Assembly (NCBI RefSeq): GCF_030159095.1 | Contig: NZ_BRXS01000006.1 | Location: 124,001-188,000 of the forward strand | Length of the DNA: 64,000 nucleotides | From: Roseisolibacter agri | GTDB lineage: Bacteria; Gemmatimonadota; Gemmatimonadetes; Gemmatimonadales; Gemmatimonadaceae | Reading direction: 5' to 3' | Shown here: piece after piece, positions 8,336-17,190 of the stretch | How positions within the stretch are numbered: the stretch's first letter is position 1 | How the letters are laid out: each line of letters opens with the position of its first letter | The notes under the pieces: generated by a model | Told to the model about the DNA's origin: nothing | Seen by the model: the letters and a program-made list of their open reading frames with translations, nothing else | Databases searched by the model: none | Made by a program: the position numbers and the translations under genes

Positions 8336-11300
8336 ATGTGTGAGGTTTGCCCGGACCTGCCGACACTCTCCCCGGTACGCTTCGCCACGCACGCGCCCCG
8401 AGCCCCGATACCGTTGATCCCGCGCCCCGCTCCCGCCGCATCCCGTGGCGCCCACCTCTCGCTGCTCCCCACCGGGGACGGCGCGGGGGCGGGACGGTCG
8501 GCGAGCGCGTGGATCGCCGAGGCGCGCGCCGCCGAGCGGGTGGGCCAGCGCGAGCAGGCGCGCGGGGCGTTCGAGCGGGCGCTCTACGCGATGGCGAGCC
8601 TCGAGGATGCCTCGCAGGCCTCCGCGACGCTGCGCTGGATCGCGCGCACGTACGTGGAGGACAGCAACTTCGACGCGGCGTGGGACTGCCTCGAGGCGGC
8701 GCTGGCCGTCGCGGAGGCGACCGCCGACGACGCGGCCGCCGGGCACGCGACGAACCTCCAGGCCATCGTGCGCTGGCGGCAGGGCGAGCTGGACGAGGCC
8801 GAGCGCCTGTACCTGACCGCGCGCGGCCGCGCGCTCCGGGCCAAGGACGCCAAGCTGGCCGCCATGACGGCGCAGAACCTCGGCGTGCTGGCGAACGTGC
8901 GCGGCGACTACGAGGTCGCGCGCCGTCACTACGAGGCGAGCCTTGCCGAGTACCGCGCGCTCGGCCTCCTGCGCGACGTGTGCGTGGCGCTCAACAACCT
9001 CGGCCTGCTGCACACGCACGAGCGCCGCTGGGAGGACGCGCACCGCGCGTTCGCGGAGGCGAGCGAGATCGCCGACCTCGCGGGCGATCTGAGCACGCGC
9101 ATCATGCTCGACGTCAACTTCGCCGAGCTGTGGGTCGCGCGCGGCGAGTACGCGTACGCGCAGGGCGCCGTGCGGCACGCCCTGGACCTCGCCGCGCGCA
9201 CGGGCGACGCCGCCGCCATCGGACAGGCGACGAAGCTCCAGGGGATCATCGCGCGCGAGGCGGGCGACCTCGAGGAGGCCGAGCAGCACTTCATCCGCGC
9301 CGAGGAGATCGCGGCGTCCCGGACCGACATCCTGCTGCAGGCCGAGATCGCGCGGGAGCGCGCCGACCTCGCGCGACGGCTCGGGCGCAACCGCGACGTG
9401 CTGCAGCAGCTGAACCGCGCGCACAACCTGTTCGAGCGGCTGCGCGCGGCGCAGGAGCTGGCGGACATCGACCAGCGCTTCGCGGGGCTCGAGGATCAGT
9501 TCCTCCACGTCGCGCGGCGCTGGGGCGAGTCGATCGAGGCGAAGGACCGCTACACGCAGGGTCATTGCGTGCGCGTCGCGGACCTGTCGTGCGCGATCGC
9601 GGAGCTGGCCGGCTTCGAGGGGCGCTCGCTCTTCTGGTTCCGCATCGGCGCGCTGCTGCACGACGTCGGCAAGATCGTGATCCCGGCCGAGGTGCTTAAC
9701 AAGCCCGGGAAGCTCACCGACGAGGAGTGGGCGCTGATGCGCAGCCACACCACGGCGGGCGTCGAGGTGCTGGCCGACATTGAGTTCCCGTGGGACGTCC
9801 GCCCGATCATCCAGTACCACCACGAGCGGTGGGACGGCACGGGCTACCACGGCCTGAAGGGCGAGGAGATCCCGCTCGTCGCGCGCATCCTCTGCGTCGC
9901 CGACGTCTACGACGCGCTGACGAGCGTGCGCAGCTACAAGCGCGCGATGTCGCACGACGAGACGATGACGATCCTGCGGCGCGACGTAGGCACGATGTTC
10001 GACCCGCAGGTGTTCGCGTGGTTCGAGACGCTCGCGCCGGCGTGGGCGAAGCGCACGCGCGAGGCGCACGACGCGGCGGCGCAGGCCCCGGCCGAGCCGG
10101 TCGCGCGCGCCGAGGCCGCGCCCGCAGCCGCGGCGCCGGCCGCGCCCAGCGCGCCCGAGGTCGACGACCTCACCGGCATGCCGCTCCGCCGCGCGTTCCG
10201 CGAGACGGCGGAGCGCGTGCTCGCCGCGCGCCGCACGACCGAGCGCCCGGTGTCGCTGCTCGTGATCGACATCGACCACTTCAAGCTGGTCAACGACACC
10301 TTTGGCCACCTGCAGGGCGACGACGTGTTGCGCCTGGTGGCCGACCAGCTGCGCGTCAACACGCGGCCCACGGACTACGTCGCGCGCTACGCCGGCGACG
10401 AGTTCGTGGCGATGCTGCCGGGCACGCGGCTCGAGGACGCGGTGATCGTGGCGGAGCGCATCCGCGTCGCCGTCGCCGGCCTTGCGTGCCCGCGCCGCGA
10501 CGCCGAGGGGCAGTTCGTCCAGGTCTCGCTCTCGATCGGCGCGGCGTCGGCGCCCATGCACGGCGACCAGCTGGACACCCTGTTCGCCTCGGCCGACGCG
10601 GCGCTCTACGACGCGAAGCGGCGGGGCCGCAACGCCGTGGGCACCGCGTCCACGGGCGGCGACGGGCGCGATGCGCGGCTGCTGCTCGACTGCTTCGTGG
10701 GGCGCGGCGAGGAGCGCGCGCGCCTCGGCCGCCTGTTCGACGAGGCCGCGCGCGAGAACCCCGCGATGGTCGCGCTCGTGGGCGAGGCCGGCGTCGGCAA
10801 GACGACGCTGCTGCGGCAGCTCGCGCCCGACATCGTCGTCCGCGCAGGCGCGCTGCTCACCGGGCGCTGCATCGAGGCGGACGTGCAGCCGCCGTACGGG
10901 CCGTGGACGGAGGTCATCACGGCCGCGATGGCCGCGGGGCTCGTGCAGCCGGCCGCGTGGCCGCAGCTGCGCCGCCTCGTCCCCACCCTGCCCGGCGCGT
11001 TCGCGACGCCCACCGACGCGCTCAACGACGGGACGCGCTTCGCGCTCCTGCAGGAGCTCGAGACGCTGCTGACGCAGGCGTCGTCCGAGCGGCCGCTGGT
11101 GGTCGTGCTGGAGGACATGCAGTGGGCCGACGGCGCGACGTGGGACGCGCTCGAGTACCTGCAGCAGCGCTTCGAGAAGCAGCGCGTCCTCGTCTGCCTG
11201 ACCATCCGGACCGAGGACCTCACGGACGCGGGCGTCGCGCGCCGTCGCCGCCTCACGCGCGCCGAGCGCTTCAGCGAGCTGCCGCTCGCGCGCCTGACGC

Positions 11301-13219
11301 GCGACGAGCTCGCGCACTGGCTGAAGACGATCTTCGGTGGCCAGACGCCGGACGACGCCCTCGTCGACCACCTGGTGACGCACACCGAGGGCAACCCGCT
11401 GTTCGCGGTGCAGACGGTGCGCGCGCTGTACGACGACGAGCGCCTGCGCTGGGCGGACGGCCGCTGGCAGTACGTGCCCGACGGCGGCATCCCCGTCCCT
11501 ACGGCCGTCGAGGACCTGCTGTCGCGGCGGCTCGACCGCCTCACGCCCGCGACGCGCGACGTGCTCATGGTCGCCGCCGTCATCGGGCGCGAGTTCGATG
11601 CGGAGACGCTGCTCGCCGCGTCCGAGAAGGACGAGGGGACGGTGCTGGACGCGATCGACGCCGCGCTCGCGGGCACCGTGCTGGTGCCGACCGCCGGCCG
11701 TGCCTCGTCCACGCTCGCCTTCGCGCACCGCCTGCTGGCCGAGGTGCTGCTGCGCAGCGCGAACCCGCTGCGGCTGCGACGCGCCCACGCGCGCGTCGCC
11801 CGCGCGATCGAGGCGCGCGCGGCCGGCACGTCGGGCGAGGTGGCGCTGCACTACGACCGCGCCGGCATCGCGGCCGAGGCGTACCGCAGCGCGATGGAGG
11901 CGGCGACGCACGCCGCCGGCGTCTACGCGTTCGAGACGGCGCTCGACTTCTTCGCCATGGCGCGCCGCCACGCGGATTCGCTGGGCGAGAACGCCGACGT
12001 CGAGTGGCGCCTGGCGCAGCTGCATGAGCAGGCCGGCCGCTACGTCGAGGCGGAGCGCCACTGCCAGTTGGTGCTCTCCAACTACTCGGCCGGCGCGGCG
12101 ACGCTCGGCGTGCTGCCGGCCGCGCGCCGCATGCTGGAGCGCCTCAAGCTGCAGCGCGGCGTCGCCGCGCACGACGTCCTGGCGGCCTGCTTCGAGCTGC
12201 TGGAGGAGGCGCGCGCGCGCGAGGACCGCTCCGAGATCGTCGCGCTGCTGACGATGGTGTCGCAGGCGTACGGCCGGCTGGGCGACGTGGAGGCGTCGGA
12301 GCAGGTCGCCCGCCAGGCGCTCACCGAGGCGCAGCAGAGCGACGACCTGCGGCTGCAGGCCGACGCGATCATGCGCGTCGGCTCGACGCTGCTCGGCGCC
12401 AACCCGGCGGACGCGGTGCCGCACTACCGCCGTGCGCTCGACCTGTTCACGCGCCTCGACGACCGGCGCGGGCAGCTGCGCTGTCACATCAACGTCGGCG
12501 TCGCGTGCGACCGCGCGGGCAATCACCCGGCCGCCGAGGTCTCGTACGCCACGGCGCTCGACATCGCGCGCGAGGTGAACGCGGCCGACCTCGCGGGTGC
12601 GACGTCGCTCAACCTCGGCGTCCTGCAGATGAAGTCCGGACGCTTCGCGCCCGCGCGCGAGCGGTTCGAGGAGGCGCTGCGGCTGTTCGCGTCGATCGGC
12701 AACGAGCCGTTCCGCCTGATCGCGCTCTACAACCTGGCGCATCTCGCGCGAGAGGAGGAGAACCCCGCGGGCGCGCTCGAGCTGTACAGCGCCTCCGTGT
12801 CGCTCGCGACGTCGCTGGGGCAGCGCGACGTGCACCTCGGCGCGCTCGCGGGCGCGGGGCTCGCCGAGCTGGCGCTGGGCTTCGCGCAGAGCGCGGAGCA
12901 GCAGCTCGCGGATGCGCGCCAGCTGGCGAGCGGCCGCGAGGAGTGGTGGTTCCAGGGCCGCGAGCTGTACGACGCGCTCACGCTCAAGCTGGCCGGGCAG
13001 CGCGGCGACGATCGAGACGCGGTGCGCGACGCCATCGTGCGCGCGCTGCAGCGCGCGGACGAGCACGATCAGTACGCCGCGGTCTGGCTGGCCGCCGAGT
13101 GCGCGAGCGTGCTGCGCGCGCTGGGCCTGGAGAGCGAGGACCTGCTGCACCGGTACGCCGTGCACGCGCGCGCGCTGGGCTACCAGCCGCTGGTGACGCG
13201 CCTCCGCGCGCCGGAGTAG
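8336..13219 (+). CDS. TPR / HD-GYP / GGDEF / AAA-ATPase / TPR signalling protein
   Basis: A 1,627-residue cytoplasmic protein. N-terminal TPR-type helical repeats (about 60-390) precede an HD-GYP domain (LLHDVGKI with His442/Asp443, then HHERWDGTGYH; the usual Pro of GYP is His). Next is a GGDEF domain with AGDEF at about 686-690 and an RPTD inhibitory-site motif five residues before it. A STAND/MalT-like ATPase follows (CFVGRGEER, P-loop GEAGVGKTT at 816-824, Walker B VVVLEDMQWAD), then C-terminal TPRs. It could both make and break c-di-GMP under ATP-dependent and protein-ligand control. Activity is inferred from motifs. The start is uncertain: GTG at 8315 and later GTGs are alternatives. 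Confidence 0.88.
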   Translation: MCEVCPDLPTLSPVRFATHAPRAPIPLIPRPAPAASRGAHLSLLPTGDGAGAGRSASAWIAEARAAERVGQREQARGAFERALYAMASLEDASQASATLRWIARTYVEDSNFDAAWDCLEAALAVAEATADDAAAGHATNLQAIVRWRQGELDEAERLYLTARGRALRAKDAKLAAMTAQNLGVLANVRGDYEVARRHYEASLAEYRALGLLRDVCVALNNLGLLHTHERRWEDAHRAFAEASEIADLAGDLSTRIMLDVNFAELWVARGEYAYAQGAVRHALDLAARTGDAAAIGQATKLQGIIAREAGDLEEAEQHFIRAEEIAASRTDILLQAEIARERADLARRLGRNRDVLQQLNRAHNLFERLRAAQELADIDQRFAGLEDQFLHVARRWGESIEAKDRYTQGHCVRVADLSCAIAELAGFEGRSLFWFRIGALLHDVGKIVIPAEVLNKPGKLTDEEWALMRSHTTAGVEVLADIEFPWDVRPIIQYHHERWDGTGYHGLKGEEIPLVARILCVADVYDALTSVRSYKRAMSHDETMTILRRDVGTMFDPQVFAWFETLAPAWAKRTREAHDAAAQAPAEPVARAEAAPAAAAPAAPSAPEVDDLTGMPLRRAFRETAERVLAARRTTERPVSLLVIDIDHFKLVNDTFGHLQGDDVLRLVADQLRVNTRPTDYVARYAGDEFVAMLPGTRLEDAVIVAERIRVAVAGLACPRRDAEGQFVQVSLSIGAASAPMHGDQLDTLFASADAALYDAKRRGRNAVGTASTGGDGRDARLLLDCFVGRGEERARLGRLFDEAARENPAMVALVGEAGVGKTTLLRQLAPDIVVRAGALLTGRCIEADVQPPYGPWTEVITAAMAAGLVQPAAWPQLRRLVPTLPGAFATPTDALNDGTRFALLQELETLLTQASSERPLVVVLEDMQWADGATWDALEYLQQRFEKQRVLVCLTIRTEDLTDAGVARRRRLTRAERFSELPLARLTRDELAHWLKTIFGGQTPDDALVDHLVTHTEGNPLFAVQTVRALYDDERLRWADGRWQYVPDGGIPVPTAVEDLLSRRLDRLTPATRDVLMVAAVIGREFDAETLLAASEKDEGTVLDAIDAALAGTVLVPTAGRASSTLAFAHRLLAEVLLRSANPLRLRRAHARVARAIEARAAGTSGEVALHYDRAGIAAEAYRSAMEAATHAAGVYAFETALDFFAMARRHADSLGENADVEWRLAQLHEQAGRYVEAERHCQLVLSNYSAGAATLGVLPAARRMLERLKLQRGVAAHDVLAACFELLEEARAREDRSEIVALLTMVSQAYGRLGDVEASEQVARQALTEAQQSDDLRLQADAIMRVGSTLLGANPADAVPHYRRALDLFTRLDDRRGQLRCHINVGVACDRAGNHPAAEVSYATALDIAREVNAADLAGATSLNLGVLQMKSGRFAPARERFEEALRLFASIGNEPFRLIALYNLAHLAREEENPAGALELYSASVSLATSLGQRDVHLGALAGAGLAELALGFAQSAEQQLADARQLASGREEWWFQGRELYDALTLKLAGQRGDDRDAVRDAIVRALQRADEHDQYAAVWLAAECASVLRALGLESEDLLHRYAVHARALGYQPLVTRLRAPE

Positions 13220-13260
13220 GCGTGGGGTAGCGGCGCCGCTCGCGCCGTCGCGGCACGGAC

Positions 13261-13310
13261 GAACGAAGAGCGGGGCGGCACCGAGATCGGTGCCGCCCCG
13301 CTCTTCGTTC
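13261..13310. terminator. 24-bp perfect palindrome between convergent genes
   Basis: GAACGAAGAGCGGGGCGGCA continues to a 24-bp arm, perfectly repeated in inverse with a 2-nt GA centre. It lies between the signalling protein (plus) and the solute-binding protein (minus), so it probably terminates both. The outer arms end in CTCTTCGTTC on each strand. Confidence 0.8.
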
Positions 13311-13330
13311 GAGAACCGCGCGGCGCCGCG

Positions 13331-14983
13331 TCAGCGACCGCCCGCGTCCGCCGTCTGCAGCGGGCCCGCCGGCTTCCACTCGGCCAGGTGCGCCCACCAC
13401 GCGTCCGCCCGCATGCCGACCGGCTGCACGCGACGGCTCACCGCCGCGAGGTTGCGAGGCTCGTAGAGCCAGATCGCGGGCGCGTCGTCGAGCACGATGC
13501 GGTAGGCGCGGCGGTACATCGCGAGGCGCTGCGCCGGCGCGAACTCCGCCGCCGCGCTGTCGAGCACCGCGTCGAACGTCGCGTTCGCGTAGCGGCCGAA
13601 GTTGGCGCCCACGTCGTCGCCGCGCGGCGTGCCCCACGACTGCCGCAGGCCGGCCGGGCTCGGGTCGGTGCGCCACACGTTGAGCGCGGCGTCGAAGCTC
13701 CCCTTCGTCAGGCGCTCGACGAAGGTCGGCGCGTCCACGGGCTCGAGCTCGACCTGCGCGCCCACCGCCTTGAACTGCGCCTGCAGCAGCACCGCGAGCC
13801 GCATGCGCGTGCTGCTGGAGCTGGGCACGAGCAGCGAGAACGCGAGCGGCTTGCCGCCGCGGCGCCGCACGCCGTCCTTCGGATCCACGCGCCAGCCCGC
13901 GGAGTCGAGCGCCGCACCGGCCGCCGCCAGGTCGAACGCCGGCGCCTGCAGCGACGGATCGTGCGTCGCCTGCGCGCGCGTCACGGGACCGAGCGCCACC
14001 TGCCCCAGCGAGTCGAGCGCGCTGCGCACGACGGCCTCGCGGTCCACCGCGCGGCTCAGGGCGAGGCGCACCGTGCGGTCGGCGAACAGCGGGTTCGCGC
14101 GCCTCGCAGCCTTCGCGTCGCGCTGGTTGAAGACGAGGTAGCCGTAGTCGAGCGAGCCGTACGGCTCGGCGCGCACGCGCTCCGACTGCGCGACCTTCTT
14201 CACGACGTCGCCGCGCACGGTCTCGAGCACGTCGGCCTCGCCCGCGAGCACTCGCAGCGCGGCGGCCGCGGGATCCGGCGCGATCGTCCACACGAGACGG
14301 TCGAACGCGGGGCGACCGCGATAGTTCGCGCTGTCGGCCACCAGCTCGATGCGGTCGCGGCGACGCCAGTCCTGCAGGCGGAAGCGCCCGCTGCCGAACG
14401 GCTTCTTCGCGTAGTCGGACGCCAGCAGGTCGCCACGCGGCGCGCTGCCGAGCGCGTGCTCCGGCATCACGACCAGGTTGTACGCGATCTGGTAGAACTG
14501 CTCGGGGCTGCGGCGCTTCCACCAGACGACCGCCGTCAGCGAGTCGCGCACCGTGACCGAGTCGATGCCCGCGAACGTCGCGGCGTGCGGCGAGCCGACC
14601 GCCGGGTGGACGTAGAGGCCGAACGAGAACCGCACGTCGGACGCGGTGACCGGCTTCCCGTCGTGCCAGCGCGCGCGCGGATCGATCGCGAACGCGACCG
14701 ACATGGAATCGGGCGCCCACTGCCAGCTGCGCGCGAGCTGCGGCGTGAAGCCACGGTCGCCGTCGACCACCATCGAGTCGCCGAGCGTGGCGAGGTAGTC
14801 GAACATCATGTCCATCACCTGCTTGCCCGCGGTCGAGGCGACCAGGGGCGGCACGAGCGCGTCCGCGTCGGCCGGCGTCGCGATCACGAGGGACTGCGGG
14901 GCGCTGCTCGGCTGCGGGCCGCGGGAGTCGCCGCAGGCGGCGAGCGCCAGCACGGCGCTCAGGAGGACGGGACGGGTGCGCAT
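13331..14983 (-). CDS. Peptide-type ABC substrate-binding lipoprotein (family 5)
   Basis: A 550-residue periplasmic lipoprotein: signal with lipobox LALAAC (Cys17), a short Ser/Pro linker, then an SBP_bac_5 fold. Family features include FTPQLARSWQW, FAIDPRARWHDGKPVTASDV and the C-terminal YRRAYRIVLDDAPAIWLYEP. Such proteins bind oligopeptides, nickel or related ligands for a dipeptide-type ABC importer. No permease or ATPase gene adjoins it here, so partner and ligand are unknown. Start chosen at the ATG before the signal peptide. Confidence 0.9.
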   Translation of the reverse strand: MRTRPVLLSAVLALAACGDSRGPQPSSAPQSLVIATPADADALVPPLVASTAGKQVMDMMFDYLATLGDSMVVDGDRGFTPQLARSWQWAPDSMSVAFAIDPRARWHDGKPVTASDVRFSFGLYVHPAVGSPHAATFAGIDSVTVRDSLTAVVWWKRRSPEQFYQIAYNLVVMPEHALGSAPRGDLLASDYAKKPFGSGRFRLQDWRRRDRIELVADSANYRGRPAFDRLVWTIAPDPAAAALRVLAGEADVLETVRGDVVKKVAQSERVRAEPYGSLDYGYLVFNQRDAKAARRANPLFADRTVRLALSRAVDREAVVRSALDSLGQVALGPVTRAQATHDPSLQAPAFDLAAAGAALDSAGWRVDPKDGVRRRGGKPLAFSLLVPSSSSTRMRLAVLLQAQFKAVGAQVELEPVDAPTFVERLTKGSFDAALNVWRTDPSPAGLRQSWGTPRGDDVGANFGRYANATFDAVLDSAAAEFAPAQRLAMYRRAYRIVLDDAPAIWLYEPRNLAAVSRRVQPVGMRADAWWAHLAEWKPAGPLQTADAGGR

Positions 14984-15085
14984 GGCAAGCGGGCGTGGGG
15001 ACAGAGGGCCTGAATCCCCCGTGAGTATCGGCACCTCACGGCCGGCTCCACACTCCGCACGGCCGGCTGCCTTCACGGGCCGCGA

Positions 15086-15168
15086 TACCGAGGACGGGAC
15101 TCGAACCCGTACGTCCTTGCGGACAGAGGTTTTTGAGACCTCCGCGTCTACCATTCCGCCACCCCGGC
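15086..15168 (-). tRNA. tRNA-Leu (anticodon CAA)
   Basis: An 83-nt class II tRNA. The acceptor stem GCCGGGG pairs with CCTCGGT (two G-U pairs), discriminator A. The D-arm region GGTAGACGC, the anticodon stem GAGGT/ACCTC with loop CTCAAAA (anticodon CAA), the long variable arm GTCC-GCAA-GGAC and the T-arm ACGGGTTCGAGTCCCGT are all present. CCA is not encoded. It reads UUG leucine codons, which are rare in this GC-rich genome. Confidence 0.95.
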
Positions 15169-15230
15169 GCCCGCGCGGTCGCCCGCCGGCCCGGCCGGAA
15201 GCTAGCGCGGCGGAACGGGCCGCTCAACGC

Positions 15231-15263
15231 ACGACGCCCGTCGGCACGACCGGCGGGCGTCGT
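15231..15263 (-). terminator. Hairpin after the Spy-like gene
   Basis: 10-bp stem ACGACGCCCG/CGGGCGTCGT with a 13-nt loop, 15 nt beyond the Spy-like stop and before tRNA-Leu. It likely ends the sigma-factor operon. Confidence 0.55.
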
Positions 15264-15278
15264 GGCTCACGCGGTGGC

Positions 15279-15821
15279 TCAGGGAGCGGGCGGGCGGCGC
15301 GGGCTCCCGCGCTCGCCGGGCTCGCCGGCGCGTCCCTCGCGCTGCATGCGCATCTGCTGCGCGGCGCGGAAGGCGCGCTCCTGCATCGCCAGGAACTCGG
15401 CGCGCTGGATGGGCGTCAGGAAGCGCGCGAGGTCGCGCTGCTCCGCCGACACGAGCTCCATCCGGCTGCGCTGGATGCCGAGCAGCGAGTCGAGCATGCG
15501 CCCGACGCGCTCCTGCTGCGCCGCGCTGCCGCGCGCCAGCTCGTCACGCATCTCGCGCCGCAGCGCGCGCTCGCGGCGGAACAGCTGCTGCCGCTCGTTC
15601 GCGTAGCGCGCGGTCGCGTCGCGCAGCCGGCGCGCCTGCTCCTCGTTGAGGCCGAGGCGGCGCTTGACCGCCTCCGCCAGCCGGTCCATCGACGGGCGCG
15701 CGCCCATCACGCGCTCGCTCACGCGGTCCCGCTGCGTGTCGGCCGGCGCCTGAGCGCCCGCCGTGGTCGTGCCCAGCATCAGCAGCGCGCCCGTGAGGAC
15801 GCGCCAGTCCCTCGTGCGCAT
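15279..15821 (-). CDS. Spy/CpxP-like periplasmic protein
   Basis: A 180-residue exported protein. The signal peptide (VLTGALLMLGTTTAGAQA) is followed by a charged, nearly all-helical body. The pattern LGLNEEQARRLRDATARY and FLTPIQRAEFLAMQERAF resembles the paired LTxxQ motifs of the Spy/CpxP family of periplasmic chaperones and stress sensors. The C-terminus is basic and Pro/Gly-rich. Its ATG overlaps the anti-sigma stop by one base (TGATG), so it is the third gene of an ECF operon and may feed envelope-stress information back to it. The chaperone role is inference. Confidence 0.75.
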   Translation of the reverse strand: MRTRDWRVLTGALLMLGTTTAGAQAPADTQRDRVSERVMGARPSMDRLAEAVKRRLGLNEEQARRLRDATARYANERQQLFRRERALRREMRDELARGSAAQQERVGRMLDSLLGIQRSRMELVSAEQRDLARFLTPIQRAEFLAMQERAFRAAQQMRMQREGRAGEPGERGSPRRPPAP

Positions 15822-16534
15822 CACGCGCCACCTCCTCGATATTCGCTCGCGTGCTCCGCCGGCTCCAGCGCCGGCAGCGACGCGTCGTCGCTCTCGATCG
15901 CGCGCAGCACGGCGCGCAGCTCCTCGTCGGTCAGGTCGTCGAAGCCCTCGCCCAGCGCGTGCGAGCGCCCGGTGGCGGCCGGGCGCTCGACGCGCGGCGC
16001 CTCGCTCCCGGCGGGCGAGGGCGTCGTCTCCGGGCGCGCGGCGCTGTCCGTCGTCGGCGACGCGGACGCGAGCACCGCCGCGGGCGGGTTCGCCGCGCTC
16101 GATCGGGTCGTGGGCTCGTCGCGCCGCGCGACCGTCACCGCGCCCGCGCCGAGCGCCACGAGCAGCGCGGCGGCCGCGGCGCGCAGCCCGCCGCCCGCGT
16201 ACCAGCGCCGCGCGGCGGACACGCGCTCGGCGCGCGCGATGCGGGGCGCCAGCGGGATCACGTTGGTGGGAGCCGACGCCGCCGGGCGGACCGTCGCCGC
16301 GACCACCGCCAGCGCCAGCCGGTCGAGATCGAGGGGCGGCGCGTCGCCGCCGACGGCGCCACGCACGTCGCGCAGCAGCGCCAGCTCCGCGGTGCACGCC
16401 CCGCAGCCGGCGAGGTGCGCCTCGACCGCGCGCCGCTCCCGCTCCGCCAGCCGCCCGTGCTCGAGCGCCGGCAGCGCGTCGCGCATCGCCTCGTCGGCGC
16501 ACTCCGGCGCCTGGTTTCCGCTGTGGTCACGCAT
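15821..16534 (-). CDS. Zinc-finger anti-sigma factor
   Basis: A 237-residue single-pass membrane protein. The N-terminal cytoplasmic domain has an HxxxCxxC zinc-type motif (EAHLAGCGACTAEL), typical of ZAS anti-sigma factors. One transmembrane helix lies around 128-148 (GLRAAAAALLVALGAGAVTVA), followed by a Ser/Thr/Pro-rich periplasmic region and a C-terminal acidic helix (DDLTDEELRAVLRAIES). It overlaps the sigma gene by 8 nt (ATGCGTGA). It presumably binds and silences that sigma factor until an envelope signal releases it. Confidence 0.82.
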   Translation of the reverse strand: MRDHSGNQAPECADEAMRDALPALEHGRLAERERRAVEAHLAGCGACTAELALLRDVRGAVGGDAPPLDLDRLALAVVAATVRPAASAPTNVIPLAPRIARAERVSAARRWYAGGGLRAAAAALLVALGAGAVTVARRDEPTTRSSAANPPAAVLASASPTTDSAARPETTPSPAGSEAPRVERPAATGRSHALGEGFDDLTDEELRAVLRAIESDDASLPALEPAEHASEYRGGGA

Positions 16535-17087
16535 CGACGAACTCCTTCATCGCCCGCATGGCGTTGTGGTAGTGCACCCGCGCCGCTCCCTCGGTCGTGC
16601 CCGCGATCCCGGCGATCTCCTTGTACGACCTGCCCTCCGCGACGCGGAGGGTGAAGACCTCGCGCTGCATCGGCGTCAGCCGGTCCAGCGCGGCCGTGAG
16701 CCGCTGCTGCGTCTCGCTCGCCACCACGGCGTCGAGCGCCGTGTGGCCGATCGCCGCGTCGGCCTCCTCGGCCGACTCGCGCGCCCGGCGCCTGGCCTGC
16801 GAGCGGCGCCGGTCGAGCACCAGGCGCCGCTCGATGGTGAAGAGCCAGGTGCGGAGCGAGCTGTCCGCCCGGAAGCCGTCCAGCGCCTGGAAGGCGCGCA
16901 CGAACGTGTCCTGCACCAGCTCCTCGACCTCGTCGCGCTCGCCGAGGCTGACCGCGAACCGCGCCAGCGCCGGCGCGTGGCGCCGCACCAGCTCGGTGGC
17001 CGCGCGCTCGTCGCCCGCCTGCCAGCGGGCCACCAGTGCGGCGTCGACCGCGTCGTCGTTGCTCGTATCAGCGATCGTCTCGGTCAT
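16527..17087 (-). CDS. ECF-family RNA polymerase sigma factor
   Basis: A 186-residue sigma factor of the RpoE/ECF class. Region 2 (ELVQDTFVRAFQALDGFR, then LRTWLFTIERRLVLDRRR) binds core polymerase and the -10 element. Region 4 (LTPMQREVFTLRVAEGRSYKEIAG, then EGAARVHYHNAMRAMKEF) forms the -35 helix-turn-helix. Start taken at ATG 17087 (MTETIADTS). A longer form would extend over the divergent promoter region. It is the first gene of sigma/anti-sigma/Spy-like and probably drives its own operon. Confidence 0.92.
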   Translation of the reverse strand: MTETIADTSNDDAVDAALVARWQAGDERAATELVRRHAPALARFAVSLGERDEVEELVQDTFVRAFQALDGFRADSSLRTWLFTIERRLVLDRRRSQARRRARESAEEADAAIGHTALDAVVASETQQRLTAALDRLTPMQREVFTLRVAEGRSYKEIAGIAGTTEGAARVHYHNAMRAMKEFVDA

Positions 17088-17190
17088 CACCCGCGTGGTA
17101 GACGCGCCCCCTGCGCGGGCGTTAAGCTCTCGCCCGGTCCCGTCCGGCGCCACCGGCCGGGCGCTCCCCGACGCGTCCCGCCGCGAGCCG

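Noticed and set aside
8180-13165. A 1,661-codon open frame antisense to the large signalling gene
   Set aside because: It is Arg/Ala/Val-rich with no domain motifs and mirrors the codon structure of the real gene; extreme GC creates such open antisense frames.
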